From: Chloroflexota bacterium
GTDB lineage: Bacteria; Chloroflexota; Anaerolineae; Anaerolineales; Anaerolineaceae
Direction: 5' to 3'
Length of the DNA stretch: 64,000 bases
Assembly (NCBI GenBank): GCA_016838895.1
Contig: JAEKNU010000006.1
Coordinates: forward strand, 1-64,000
Shown here: positions 26,273 through 34,468 of the stretch, piece by piece
Layout of the letters: each line of letters begins with the position of its first letter
How positions within the stretch are numbered: the first letter of the stretch is position 1
The notes under the pieces: generated by a model
What the model was told of the DNA's origin: nothing
The model's input: the letters and a program-made list of their open reading frames with translations, nothing else
Database searches by the model: none
Position numbers and translations under genes: made by a program

Positions 26273-27145
26273 CTATAGAATTTCTATGGTTAGTTTTTTT
26301 ATTTCGTCTTCGGTTGGAATACCGTCCAAACCGATTCGTGTTACGGAGTTTGCTGCTATTTGAGTAGCAAAACGGGCTGCTTCCCAAGGATTTTTTGTTT
26401 GTTGATGGCGAATAAAAAATGCGCTTGCAAAGATATCACCGGCACCTGTATCACTGATTTCATTTACAAAGGGTGCAGAGATATGTCTCATATCTCCATG
26501 CCAGTAGATGCGAACACCTTTTTTACCTTCTGTAACCGCTAAAACAGCTGAGTTATGTGCGTATGTTTCTATTATATTCTCATCTTCGCATACATCCTCA
26601 ATGCTAAAAATTATTGCATCAAATCTGTTGCATTGGCTCGCAGGCAGAATGAAAGGTGCTCGTGAAACCTTTCCCTGATCATCCCATTTGCGCATTAATC
26701 CCTGAATCGTAATGCCTTTATACGACTCAGGAAAATGAACAACCCATTCAGGATCAATTTCTGTGGCAACAGGTCCAAAATGGACAATCTTGGGCGCAAA
26801 ACAATGGTTGGGTAAATTTTGCAACGAGATCGTACCTGCCCATTGGTGAATGATCTGTTCTCTGAATTTGCCATTATATTTGTTCTCAAATATCGTATTT
26901 TGTGCACAGGGCGTGAAATAAACAGGGATATTGTTAAATTGTGAAAGATCAAGAGAACCTGATTCGGCTGCAGATAAGATTGATGTTTGTAAACCAAGGG
27001 CATTTGCGGTTAATGCTGCAAAAGATGCTGTACCGCCAATTTGATATCCTGTGTCTATTTTGTCTTTTGTAATGTTTCCAATAACCAGATAATCCAAAGG
27101 TCTGGAACTCCTTTGTATAAAGCGATTTATTATTTTATTGCTCAA
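26273..27145 (-). CDS. PfkB-family carbohydrate or nucleoside kinase
   Basis: 290 aa. Ribokinase fold: LVIGNITKDKID, GGTASFAALTANALGL (substrate-side Gly pair) and the anion-hole and catalytic-base motif ISDTGAGDIFASAFF. It lacks the usual residues that would identify ribokinase or fructokinase, so the substrate stays open. Its start overlaps the end of the zinc-ribbon gene by 11 nt, and its stop is 12 nt before parA, suggesting one operon. Confidence 0.86.
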   Translation of the reverse strand: MSNKIINRFIQRSSRPLDYLVIGNITKDKIDTGYQIGGTASFAALTANALGLQTSILSAAESGSLDLSQFNNIPVYFTPCAQNTIFENKYNGKFREQIIHQWAGTISLQNLPNHCFAPKIVHFGPVATEIDPEWVVHFPESYKGITIQGLMRKWDDQGKVSRAPFILPASQCNRFDAIIFSIEDVCEDENIIETYAHNSAVLAVTEGKKGVRIYWHGDMRHISAPFVNEISDTGAGDIFASAFFIRHQQTKNPWEAARFATQIAANSVTRIGLDGIPTEDEIKKLTIEIL

Positions 27146-27644
27146 AATCTAATGAAAAATCATCCATTGATTGATATGCAGGGCTACCATCAGTTTCCCT
27201 TTGCGTACCGGCAACCGGTGAAGCGCAGTGAGGGCAGAGATTCCAGGGCAGGTCAAGTAAACCATCACATTGTTCACATTTTTTCTTCAATTTGATATGA
27301 CAATTCGGGCAGGCAATCCAAGTTTCTTTTATTCTGCGATTACAGCCAGGGCAGAGTGGATTTTCTTCAATAGATTGAAGTAGCGCTTCTTCTTCCAGTG
27401 ATTTCTGATATTCTTGTTCAATGGTGTTTGCCGGACGAAGAATTAGGTAAATAACAATACCTGGTAAGAAAAGAACTGCTACAATAAGCATGGATAAAAT
27501 ATGAAAGAGGATATCTTTTGTGCGTGATTTTATATCGCGCAAATTCCAAATAATTAAACTCAACCATAATGCTGCGATAAATGCAGCAGAAAACGCAGTT
27601 AAAATCAGCGTGAGATTATTAAGTGTTGTTAAATCTACATTCAT
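27135..27644 (-). CDS. Two-TM protein with double zinc ribbon
   Basis: 169 aa from ATG 27644, which has GGAG 5 nt upstream. Two N-terminal membrane helices (about 8-32 and 46-68) are followed by a cytoplasmic acidic linker and a double zinc ribbon with paired cysteines: CPGC, CPNC, CEQC and CPHC. Such proteins are common and uncharacterised. An acidic tail (DDFSLDFEQ) ends the chain. It opens the run that leads into pfkB-parA-parB. Confidence 0.75.
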   Translation of the reverse strand: MNVDLTTLNNLTLILTAFSAAFIAALWLSLIIWNLRDIKSRTKDILFHILSMLIVAVLFLPGIVIYLILRPANTIEQEYQKSLEEEALLQSIEENPLCPGCNRRIKETWIACPNCHIKLKKKCEQCDGLLDLPWNLCPHCASPVAGTQRETDGSPAYQSMDDFSLDFEQ

Positions 27645-27733
27645 ATTGTCTCCAGTATCGAAATTATAGCATGGATGCTGCATGATCGGATAAAATACTA
27701 TTGCACAAAAAAAATTATACTGCAGAGGATATT

Positions 27734-28087
27734 GTGTACACAAAGAAACAAATTCTACTGGCAATTATTATCTCATTACTAATTTTAATTTTATGTGTTG
27801 GTGGTTTAACTGCCGGCTTTTTTATGTATACGTCACCGATTACAGCTACCCCTGAACAAATTGATCAGGTGCCTGTTCCAGCCAGTACTGAAGATGTCCT
27901 AAGCACATATGCGGCAACAATGGTAAATGGGGGAGCACAAGCAGCTCAGTTTAATGCAAATGTACAGACTGTTATTGATACAAGTGCCATACCTTGTTTG
28001 ATTGTTTTAATCATTGTTATAGGCATTATCTTCTTCTTTGAGTACAGGAATCGAAAAAAAGAGGATAATGGGCTAGGGGATTTCTGA
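27734..28087 (+). CDS. Small membrane protein, unknown function
   Basis: 117 aa from GTG 27734, with GAGG 5 nt upstream. Two TM helices, near residues 6-30 and 90-110, flank an extracytoplasmic segment of about 55 residues rich in Ala, Thr and Gln (PVPASTEDVLSTYAATMVNG). A basic C-terminus (EYRNRKKED) lies inside. No family recognised. It is divergent from the zinc-ribbon gene and overlaps the 3' end of the convergent TPR gene by 15 nt. Confidence 0.62.
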   Translation: MYTKKQILLAIIISLLILILCVGGLTAGFFMYTSPITATPEQIDQVPVPASTEDVLSTYAATMVNGGAQAAQFNANVQTVIDTSAIPCLIVLIIVIGIIFFFEYRNRKKEDNGLGDF

Positions 28088-28930
28088 TTCGAGATTGATT
28101 CGTTCATAGAATCGGTTTGTACAGTTTATATTATCAGATGCACATTCGGATAAATATGTTTCATTATCATTAATATAGCCTGAATAAATGCGTTGATCAA
28201 AATCCGGGTGACCTTCATATTTATATTGCAAGGTGAATGTGATTAGTTTTCCATCAGGAGAATCTCCTGAGAGTTGATAAACGCCAAAAGGAAAATTTTC
28301 TTTGTTCCCATAGGTAAATTTATTCTGAAAAATAAATACTGACCACATATCACCAACCTGATCGGCCGTGCCGATGATTGTTGCGCCCATCACTGTACCA
28401 TCTTCAAAAAAGCGCAATATATAGTATGTTTGCGTATCATTTTGTGCCCCAGTATCAATGTTTGACAAATATAATGCTTCGATCGCATTTTCTGGCAGCG
28501 CAGGTTCTGCTTTAGGAATAAGCAGCAAGGTAAAGATGACAATAATGGAAAGGATCAGAATTATTCCAGGAATCAGGTATTTTGGTTTTTCAGATTTTGT
28601 TTCAACTGGATGTGTGGGTACGACAATGGATTTTGGACGAGCCGTGCTTTTCCGAGGAGGGTCACTTTCTTCGGCGGGTTTTCGTTGACTATGCTTAATT
28701 TTTTGAATGGCATTTTGCGTAGTTTGGTTTTGAGGATTTAATGCCAATGCCTGATTGAGACAATATAGTTTTTGTTGATTGGTTTTCAAACAGGTAGCCA
28801 TCCAGAGCCAGGCTGCTTCATTTTCAGGTTGTTCCTTTAGAATACCTGAAAGCAGTTTGATCGCTTCGGCCTTTTTGCCAGATTTAGCTAATTCAATGGC
28901 GTGTTTCAATTGCGGATGGGCATTTATCAT
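28073..28930 (-). CDS. TPR-TM protein with C-terminal extracytoplasmic domain
   Basis: 285 aa. An N-terminal TPR pair (about 8-75: AIELAKSGKKAEAIKLLSGI, then ENEAAWLWMATCL and LYCLNQALALNPQN), a basic linker and one TM helix (about 119-139) precede a beta-rich outer domain with two cysteines near the end (CASDNINC). The same TPR module (xxW-L-W-x-A-A/T-C, L-x-x-AL-x-x-[ND]P) occurs in front of the L,D-transpeptidase at 38622-39656, so it may be a lineage-typical cytoplasmic docking module. Confidence 0.7.
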   Translation of the reverse strand: MINAHPQLKHAIELAKSGKKAEAIKLLSGILKEQPENEAAWLWMATCLKTNQQKLYCLNQALALNPQNQTTQNAIQKIKHSQRKPAEESDPPRKSTARPKSIVVPTHPVETKSEKPKYLIPGIILILSIIVIFTLLLIPKAEPALPENAIEALYLSNIDTGAQNDTQTYYILRFFEDGTVMGATIIGTADQVGDMWSVFIFQNKFTYGNKENFPFGVYQLSGDSPDGKLITFTLQYKYEGHPDFDQRIYSGYINDNETYLSECASDNINCTNRFYERINLESEIP

Positions 28931-28982
28931 AAAATCATTGACCCGTTTATCCTTCTATTGCTTATTTTTGAGTATAGTATAT

Positions 28983-29013
28983 TATGGGTTCATGTAATAG
29001 TAGTAAACCCATA
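28983..29013. repeat. Inverted repeat between divergent genes
   Basis: TATGGGTT (28983-28990) and AACCCATA (29006-29013) are exact inverted copies 15 nt apart, located in the short gap ahead of radC and just after an AT-rich -10-like TATAGTATATT. It could be an operator or a leader hairpin for radC. Confidence 0.35.
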
Positions 29014-29042
29014 AAAATTCATTAAATTTATGGCAGGTGGGG

Positions 29043-29744
29043 ATGAGTGACAAAGAAGAAAAACTGTATAGAATAAAAGACATGTCTTCAGATCAGCGAC
29101 CACGTGAAAGGTTGGCTGAAATCGGCCCGCAAGCATTAACCGATGCTGAATTGTTGGCGATTTTATTGCGGGTTGGCAGGCAAGGGGAGAATGCCGTTCA
29201 ACAAGGGCAACGATTGTTGAGTGTCTTTCAAGGACTCGAAGGATTGTATCGCGCTGAGTACGCGGATATTTGTCAATGTAAAGGAATTGGACCGGCAAAA
29301 GCGGCTCAGATCAAAGCTGCCATTGAACTGGGTGCTCGCATGAAGGCTTTGAAACAGACTTCCAGGCCGGTTATTCAAAGCCCTCAGGATGCTGTTGACC
29401 TGGTGCAATACGAGATGTCGGCGCTCAGTCAGGAAAACCTATGGGTAATGCTGCTGGATACACGTAACAGGGTGTTGAAGATTAACAAACTATACCGTGG
29501 ATCTTTGAATGCTTCAACAGTGCGGATCAGCGAACTGTTCCGTCCGGCAATTCAAATCAATGCTGCCTCGCTAATTTTGTTTCACAATCATCCATCCGGT
29601 GATGCATCACCCAGCCCGGAAGATATTACGCTAACAACCGATACTGTAAAGGCTGGCAAGCTGCTGGATATCGAGGTTATGGATCATATTGTTATTGGAT
29701 TAGGTAGCTATGTCTCCTTAAAGGAACGAAAATTGGGATTTTAA
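29043..29744 (+). CDS. radC: RadC-family JAB/MPN domain protein
   Basis: 233 aa from ATG 29043 with AGGTGGGG just upstream. An N-terminal helix-hairpin-helix (LAEIGPQALTDAELLAILLR, CKGIGPAKAAQIKAA) is followed by the MPN+ metalloprotease-like domain with the HxHPSGxxxPSxxD motif: LFHNHPSGDASPSPEDI, then DHIVIGLGSYVSLKE. Role unproven; historically linked to DNA repair, probably wrongly. Full length. Confidence 0.93.
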   Translation: MSDKEEKLYRIKDMSSDQRPRERLAEIGPQALTDAELLAILLRVGRQGENAVQQGQRLLSVFQGLEGLYRAEYADICQCKGIGPAKAAQIKAAIELGARMKALKQTSRPVIQSPQDAVDLVQYEMSALSQENLWVMLLDTRNRVLKINKLYRGSLNASTVRISELFRPAIQINAASLILFHNHPSGDASPSPEDITLTTDTVKAGKLLDIEVMDHIVIGLGSYVSLKERKLGF

Positions 29745-29771
29745 GCCCTAGAATTTTTTTTGGGGCTGTCG

Positions 29772-29800
29772 TTGACAAATGCCCCAATTCATAGTATTAT
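29772..29800 (+). promoter_or_regulatory. tRNA promoter
   Basis: TTGACA (29772-29777) and TATTAT (29795-29800) are 17 bp apart, placing the start near 29807, 14 nt before the mature tRNA. Confidence 0.75.
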
Positions 29801-29820
29801 TTTTCCCGTCCACTGGACAT

Positions 29821-29895
29821 GGCGAGGTAGCTCAGTGGCAGAGCAGGGGACTCATAAGCCCTTGGTCGTGAGTTCAACTCTCACTCTCGCCACCA
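29821..29895 (+). tRNA. tRNA with CAT anticodon (Met elongator or Ile2)
   Basis: 75 nt including an encoded CCA. Acceptor GGCGAGG pairs with TCTCGCC, D-stem GCTC with GAGC, and T-stem GTGAG with CTCAC around TTCAACT. The anticodon loop is CTCATAA with anticodon CAT. The last anticodon-stem pair (A31-G39) is mismatched. Lack of the initiator features fits an elongator. The arm also resembles bacterial tRNA-Ile2, whose C34 is modified to lysidine, so the identity is not settled. Confidence 0.93.
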
Positions 29896-29900
29896 AATGA

Positions 29901-29928
29901 ATCTCCTGAATTTCAGGAGATTTTTTTT
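29901..29928 (+). terminator. Rho-independent terminator of the tRNA
   Basis: ATCTCCTGAA (29901-29910) and TTCAGGAGAT (29912-29921) form a hairpin followed by a run of T. Confidence 0.85.
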
Positions 29929-30056
29929 ATTAGTTCCACACTTTTTTCTCAAGTAAATTTCAAAATTTGATCTGGTACATTGATCTGGCAAAGGGCACGA
30001 ATCATCATTCATTTTTTGTAGGGTCCGATTCACTATTTGAAAAAAAGGAAATTATC

Positions 30057-30115
30057 TTGACAATACGATAGGAATCATATAATATAGGACTGATACTATA
30101 TAGTATTGATCCTAT
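30057..30115 (+). promoter_or_regulatory. padR promoter with 32-bp palindromic operator
   Basis: TTGACA (30057-30062) and TATAAT (30078-30083) are 15 bp apart. Directly after the -10 box lies an imperfect palindrome at 30084-30115: arms ATAGGA and TCCTAT at the ends and a perfect core ATACTATATAGTAT (30093-30106), with 26 of 32 positions paired. It covers the expected start site, as for an autoregulated PadR repressor. The segment 29930-30056 shows no other feature. Confidence 0.75.
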
Positions 30116-30131
30116 AAGGAATTATAAATAT

Positions 30132-30689
30132 ATGTCATTGGAATTTGCCATTTTAGGTTTTTTAAATCATCGGCCATATTCAGGGTATGATCTGAAAAAA
30201 GTATTTGATACATCCATACGTCATTTTTGGCCAGCGGATCAAAGCCAAATTTACCGTACTTTATCGCGTATGAATAAATCCAGGTGGGTGGATATAGAAA
30301 TCATCCATCAGGATGCCAGACCGGACAGGAAAGAGTATTCCATCACCCAGGCAGGTCGAACGGCATTCATCGAATGGATGAAAACACCTTTGCCTACTGA
30401 AGAGAATCGCAGCGCAGATATGATTCAGGTGTTCTTTGCCAGTAACTTAAGCGATGAGGAAGCCGTTGAGATATTTAAACGTGCTGAACAAAATATGCGC
30501 TTTGGGTTAGCACAATATCAGCAAATATCAAAAGATCCGGATTCCTATACGGAGTACACAAAATCACCACGCGAGTTCTTCTTTTGGATGTTAACGCTTG
30601 AAGTGGGTATAAATATGTTGGAATCCAATCTTCGATTTATTGAATCGGTAATCAAGCGCTTTGAAAATGGGGAAGTTCCCCAAGCATAA
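30132..30689 (+). CDS. PadR-family transcriptional regulator
   Basis: 185 aa. The N-terminal winged helix (EFAILGFLNHRPYSGYDLKK, then SQIYRTLSRMNKSRWVDIE and RKEYSITQAGRTAFIEWM) is classical PadR. The C-terminal half (about 95-185) is the long helical Vir_C-type region that makes the dimer interface and ligand pocket. AAGGA precedes the ATG. It is first in an operon with a NapH-like ferredoxin and presumably represses both from the palindrome upstream. The inducer is unknown. Confidence 0.92.
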   Translation: MSLEFAILGFLNHRPYSGYDLKKVFDTSIRHFWPADQSQIYRTLSRMNKSRWVDIEIIHQDARPDRKEYSITQAGRTAFIEWMKTPLPTEENRSADMIQVFFASNLSDEEAVEIFKRAEQNMRFGLAQYQQISKDPDSYTEYTKSPREFFFWMLTLEVGINMLESNLRFIESVIKRFENGEVPQA

Positions 30690-30717
30690 ATAACGTTTAT
30701 AAAAACAGGAGTAAATA

Positions 30718-31467
30718 ATGGTAAAGCAACTACCCACACGTCAACGGGTCCGCAGAGGAATCCTCACATTTATTTTTTTGACATTTCCAATCACGATTAA
30801 TTATCTTTCCCCATACGTAATTATTGAAGCTGGAAGCCAGGGCATCATTAATGGTAGCCTGATCATGTTTGGTATCTTATTTCTCTCGTCGCTTTTCCTT
30901 GGCAGAGCCTGGTGTGGTTGGATTTGTCCGGGCGGCGCTATGCAGGACATTATTGAACCTGTTAACAACAAAGTAGTAAATGGAAAGAAAATTGACTGGA
31001 TTAAATGGGTGATTTGGATTCCCTGGATCAGCATTATTGTGTGGATGGTAATTCAAGCCGGCGGTTATTCAAAAATTGATTTCTTTTATCTCACTGAAAA
31101 TGGCATTTCTGTAGATGAACCGATGAAATATATTATCTATTATTTTGTGATCTTCCTGATGATGGGCATCGCTGCATTGGTAGGCAGAAGAGCAAGCTGT
31201 CATAGCATTTGCTGGATGGCGCCATTTATGATGATTGGGCGATGGATCCGCAACAAAGTTGGTTGGGGCTCCTTGAAATTGGCGTCAGATTCCAGTGATT
31301 GTACCAATTGCAAATTATGTACGCGCAGCTGCCCGATGAGCCTGGATGTGAACGGCATGGTTCAGGCATCAAAAATGGAAGACCCTGAATGCATCTTATG
31401 CGGTACCTGTATTGATCAATGTCCACAAGGCGTCATTCGATATGCTTTTGCAAAACCAAGCAAATGA
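30718..31467 (+). CDS. NapH/CcoG-type membrane 4Fe-4S ferredoxin
   Basis: 249 aa. About four TM helices; the loop CGWICPGG (CxxxCP) after helix 2 and a second cysteine pair (ASCHSICW) match NapH/YccM proteins. Two C-terminal 4Fe-4S clusters follow: CTNCKLCTRSCP and CILCGTCIDQCP. It probably passes electrons across or at the membrane, yet no nitrate, nitrous oxide or quinol partner is adjacent. AGGAG precedes the ATG; the start is 29 nt after padR. PadR control suggests induction by a small (possibly redox-active) compound. Confidence 0.86.
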   Translation: MVKQLPTRQRVRRGILTFIFLTFPITINYLSPYVIIEAGSQGIINGSLIMFGILFLSSLFLGRAWCGWICPGGAMQDIIEPVNNKVVNGKKIDWIKWVIWIPWISIIVWMVIQAGGYSKIDFFYLTENGISVDEPMKYIIYYFVIFLMMGIAALVGRRASCHSICWMAPFMMIGRWIRNKVGWGSLKLASDSSDCTNCKLCTRSCPMSLDVNGMVQASKMEDPECILCGTCIDQCPQGVIRYAFAKPSK

Positions 31468-31519
31468 TGCCATAAACCGATAACTTAAATACGGAAATTG
31501 ATACATTTTAGATTTAGAC

Positions 31520-31550
31520 ACACAAATCTGTGAAAACAGGTTTGTGTTTT
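31520..31550 (+). terminator. Terminator of the padR operon
   Basis: ACACAAATCTGT (31520-31531) pairs with ACAGGTTTGTGT (31536-31547) with one G-T pair, closed by a GAAA loop and followed by a short T-run. Confidence 0.75.
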
Positions 31551-31612
31551 AATTGGTACAAACCTTGCAATATATACTGTGAACATAATCTAATGATTTT
31601 AAGGTAGCAAAT

Positions 31613-34345
31613 ATGAAGCGTTTACATCCTGTAATAAAAAGTGTTTCCATCATTCTTTTTGCGATGGTATTTTTTTTGACTGCCTGTTCTCCTGAAGTGG
31701 ATGAATATGCATTCGATGATGCCTATGAACCATATGCGACACCTGTTCCACATAGTTTTTCCGAACCTGATTCGATAAGTATTGAAAAATTATTTCTAGA
31801 GCTGGTTGACGAAAATCAGGATGATTTAATGTTTACACAAAACTATCCAATTATTGAAGAGATTGAATTTTCTGAGGATCATGCTCTGGCAATGATATGG
31901 TATGCATTGGTTGATAAAGACAATAACACCATTCAACCCGGTGAGCCCGGTTTGGCGTTAGCTCAGAAAGACGAAACAGCATCATGGCGAGTTTTGATAA
32001 AGACAAACCCGGATTGGTACGATACATTGCAGCTTTTCCCGGAATCAATGATAAATTATGAGTTGGAATTATTCTCCATGCCGAATGAGCAAAAGGAAGC
32101 TCATGATGGACTGGTATATACTGGATATCGATTGCCCTGGCCAGCCGGTAAAGCAGTACGGGTTAGCGGTAGTGTGGGGCATGTTTATCTATATAAATCC
32201 TGCCCAAATACTTGCCGGTTTGCTTACGATTTTGCGGATGGTACTATGTTTCCAGTGGTTGCCGCAAAAGGCGGAACGGTGGAGTTTGTTGTTTGGCATT
32301 ATCCAAACGGCAATACCAAGCATGCCAATTATATCGTTCTGAGGGATACTACAACCATCCCGACCACGTATCAGGTATATTATCATCTCGCACAGGACAG
32401 TATTCCGCCTGAATTACGCGTGCGAGGTGCTACAGTTGTACAGGGGCAATACCTTGGCAATGCAGACGATACGGGATACAGTACTGGACATCATTTACAT
32501 TTCCATGTGCATACCCGTTCCGGAGCTGTTTGGGGTCCATCAGTCGACATTGTGTTTGAGGATGTTGATGTTAATGGTGGGCGACCCAGAACATCGTATG
32601 AGGCTGCCACATTCCCGAAATTAGGCACAGGTTATCATAAGGGGAACTGGTTCGTATCAGATAATGGGGATACAGAAACGCCAACCGGGACAATTAATTC
32701 ACCGAATGGGTTGGATGTGATATCCACGCGTTATCTAAAAGTGAGTGGTACTGCGCAGGATGATTATGGCGTTGCCTTTTTGCAGGTGTTGGCAACCTTT
32801 GATGGAATCTGGTATCCGGTGGGACCGCTCATGAAATCTGCGCCATTTGAAACAACAATTGATTTATGTGAAGCCGGTATACCCAACGGCTCATTTTTCC
32901 TGTCTTTGCAGGTCATTGACACGGCTGGTAAAAAATCAGAAGGCTTTCCCGGATTGATAAAACTTGATAAACGTTATGCCTGTCCGTTGGAGACATCAGA
33001 ATGCAAGCCGGCGTTGAATCAGGCAGGCGTCTATTCCAGCACTGCTTATGGTGGTGCCTGTATGGTTTTGGATCAGGGAAAATACACTGAAGGTGATTTT
33101 ATCGCAATTTTGCAGGATGGCGTACAATCGATTAATTTGGGTAAAGCATCCATTGCGAATTTGTATGATAACCCGGATTTTGAAGGGGAGCCGACCATTA
33201 TTCTAAAATCTGATGATAATCTGGCGGAAACGATCAATTTTAGTGAGGGAATACGCGCAATTGAAGTACTGGAAAAACCGGATTTACCAGCTACGCCATT
33301 GATTCATCAACCGCGCAATCAACATGACCTTTCCCCAACCGTTGAGGATGAAGTAATTCTTGATTGGGATATAGATGCAGGCGTGGATAATTATCATTGG
33401 GAATTAAGTGGTCCGGATGGCTATTTTGTGCAGTCAGATACAGAAAATGTGAATAGCTTTAATGCCGGATATCTACCTCAGGGTGAGTACCTATTCCTGT
33501 TGACAGCAGAGAATGTAATAGGTTCTACGCAAGGCAGTGTTCGCTTTACGGTAAGGCCAATTGATGACGCCTCCCAGAGTATATTGCAGCCCATGCAGGA
33601 AATAACCACATCGACAGCAATTGAGTTGAAATGGGAGATCCCATATGGTGGCGAAGACCTGGCCGGTTATGAATTTCAGATTAAAACCAATGATGGAGAA
33701 TGGCAGGATTGGCAGCGAAATATCTCAGGCCAGATGCGACAGGCGTGGTTTATTGGCGAGCCAGGAAATACTTACGCCTTTCGCATGCGTAGTATTGATC
33801 TGGCAAGCAATATAGAGGAATATCCTGAATCCGCTGAAGCAGTGACTACGATAGAAGATGTTTGCATCGTGGATGAATATGAATCAGGTGAAGACAGTGC
33901 TGTGCTGGTGAACGCCAGTTTGATGGAATTGAATCAACGTCAAATCCACAATATCTGTGCAGCAGGTGATGTAGATTGGATCACATTCCCAATTAATGAA
34001 GGGGAAAAAGTACAAATATCATCGACGCCTATTTCGGGGGCAGCAGCTACCATTTTGCAAATTTATCGTTCAGATCGTTATACCAAATTGGCTGAAGTGT
34101 ATCCGGATGCATTGGATAGCGAAACAACCATTGACTGGCAAGCAGATAGCGATGGTATTTATTTTCTGCGAATCATGCCATTGGATCAGAAAATTTTCGG
34201 CAGCGATGCGCGCTATGAGATTGCAATAACCAGAGCAGGGGAAAAACCAGAACCAAATTTCCTGCTGCCAGCCATCGCTTTGCCGTTTGTCTGGTTCCTG
34301 ATCAAAATTGCCTCATCAGTACGTATTAAGAAAAAACGGGAATAA
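31613..34345 (+). CDS. Large surface lipoprotein with M23-like peptidase domain and C-terminal membrane anchor
   Basis: 910 aa. The signal peptide ends in lipobox LTAC (Cys25). An M23-like domain spans about 180-310: FAYDFADGTMFPVVAAKGG and STGHHLHFHVH (HxH at 294-296). The first zinc ligand of the family (HxGxD) is Arg202 here while Asp206 remains, so activity is doubtful. Then come an Ig-like domain (about 360-460), a crystallin-like segment, fibronectin type III-like repeats (about 560-745) and a PPC-like beta domain (about 755-875). A final TM helix with basic tail (SSVRIKKKRE) would anchor the C-terminus as well. It ends in its own terminator. Confidence 0.78.
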   Translation: MKRLHPVIKSVSIILFAMVFFLTACSPEVDEYAFDDAYEPYATPVPHSFSEPDSISIEKLFLELVDENQDDLMFTQNYPIIEEIEFSEDHALAMIWYALVDKDNNTIQPGEPGLALAQKDETASWRVLIKTNPDWYDTLQLFPESMINYELELFSMPNEQKEAHDGLVYTGYRLPWPAGKAVRVSGSVGHVYLYKSCPNTCRFAYDFADGTMFPVVAAKGGTVEFVVWHYPNGNTKHANYIVLRDTTTIPTTYQVYYHLAQDSIPPELRVRGATVVQGQYLGNADDTGYSTGHHLHFHVHTRSGAVWGPSVDIVFEDVDVNGGRPRTSYEAATFPKLGTGYHKGNWFVSDNGDTETPTGTINSPNGLDVISTRYLKVSGTAQDDYGVAFLQVLATFDGIWYPVGPLMKSAPFETTIDLCEAGIPNGSFFLSLQVIDTAGKKSEGFPGLIKLDKRYACPLETSECKPALNQAGVYSSTAYGGACMVLDQGKYTEGDFIAILQDGVQSINLGKASIANLYDNPDFEGEPTIILKSDDNLAETINFSEGIRAIEVLEKPDLPATPLIHQPRNQHDLSPTVEDEVILDWDIDAGVDNYHWELSGPDGYFVQSDTENVNSFNAGYLPQGEYLFLLTAENVIGSTQGSVRFTVRPIDDASQSILQPMQEITTSTAIELKWEIPYGGEDLAGYEFQIKTNDGEWQDWQRNISGQMRQAWFIGEPGNTYAFRMRSIDLASNIEEYPESAEAVTTIEDVCIVDEYESGEDSAVLVNASLMELNQRQIHNICAAGDVDWITFPINEGEKVQISSTPISGAAATILQIYRSDRYTKLAEVYPDALDSETTIDWQADSDGIYFLRIMPLDQKIFGSDARYEIAITRAGEKPEPNFLLPAIALPFVWFLIKIASSVRIKKKRE

Positions 34346-34370
34346 AGCAAAATTATGTGATCAAATAAAT

Positions 34371-34413
34371 AACAAGCTCAATCTGATGATTGAGCTTGTT
34401 TGTATATTGTTTT
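34371..34413 (+). terminator. Rho-independent terminator after the M23-like lipoprotein
   Basis: A perfect 13-bp stem AACAAGCTCAATC (34371-34383) / GATTGAGCTTGTT (34388-34400), loop TGAT, followed by a T-rich tail. Confidence 0.85.
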
Positions 34414-34456
34414 TTACCAGATTCAAATTGGTTATGTTTTCAGATGAATTTGCTAC

Positions 34457-34462
34457 TATAAT
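34457..34462 (+). promoter_or_regulatory. -10 box of mobA, close to the start codon
   Basis: TATAAT lies 6 nt before the mobA ATG and no ribosome binding site is present, so the message is probably leaderless. The -35 region is weak (TATGTT at 34433-34438). Confidence 0.5.
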
Positions 34463-34468
34463 GATTAT

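Noticed and set aside
26656..26669. Possible parS site next to parA (half-site CGTGAAAC)
   Set aside because: Only 11 of 14 positions fit the parS consensus and the second half-site is poor; it lies inside the PfkB gene.
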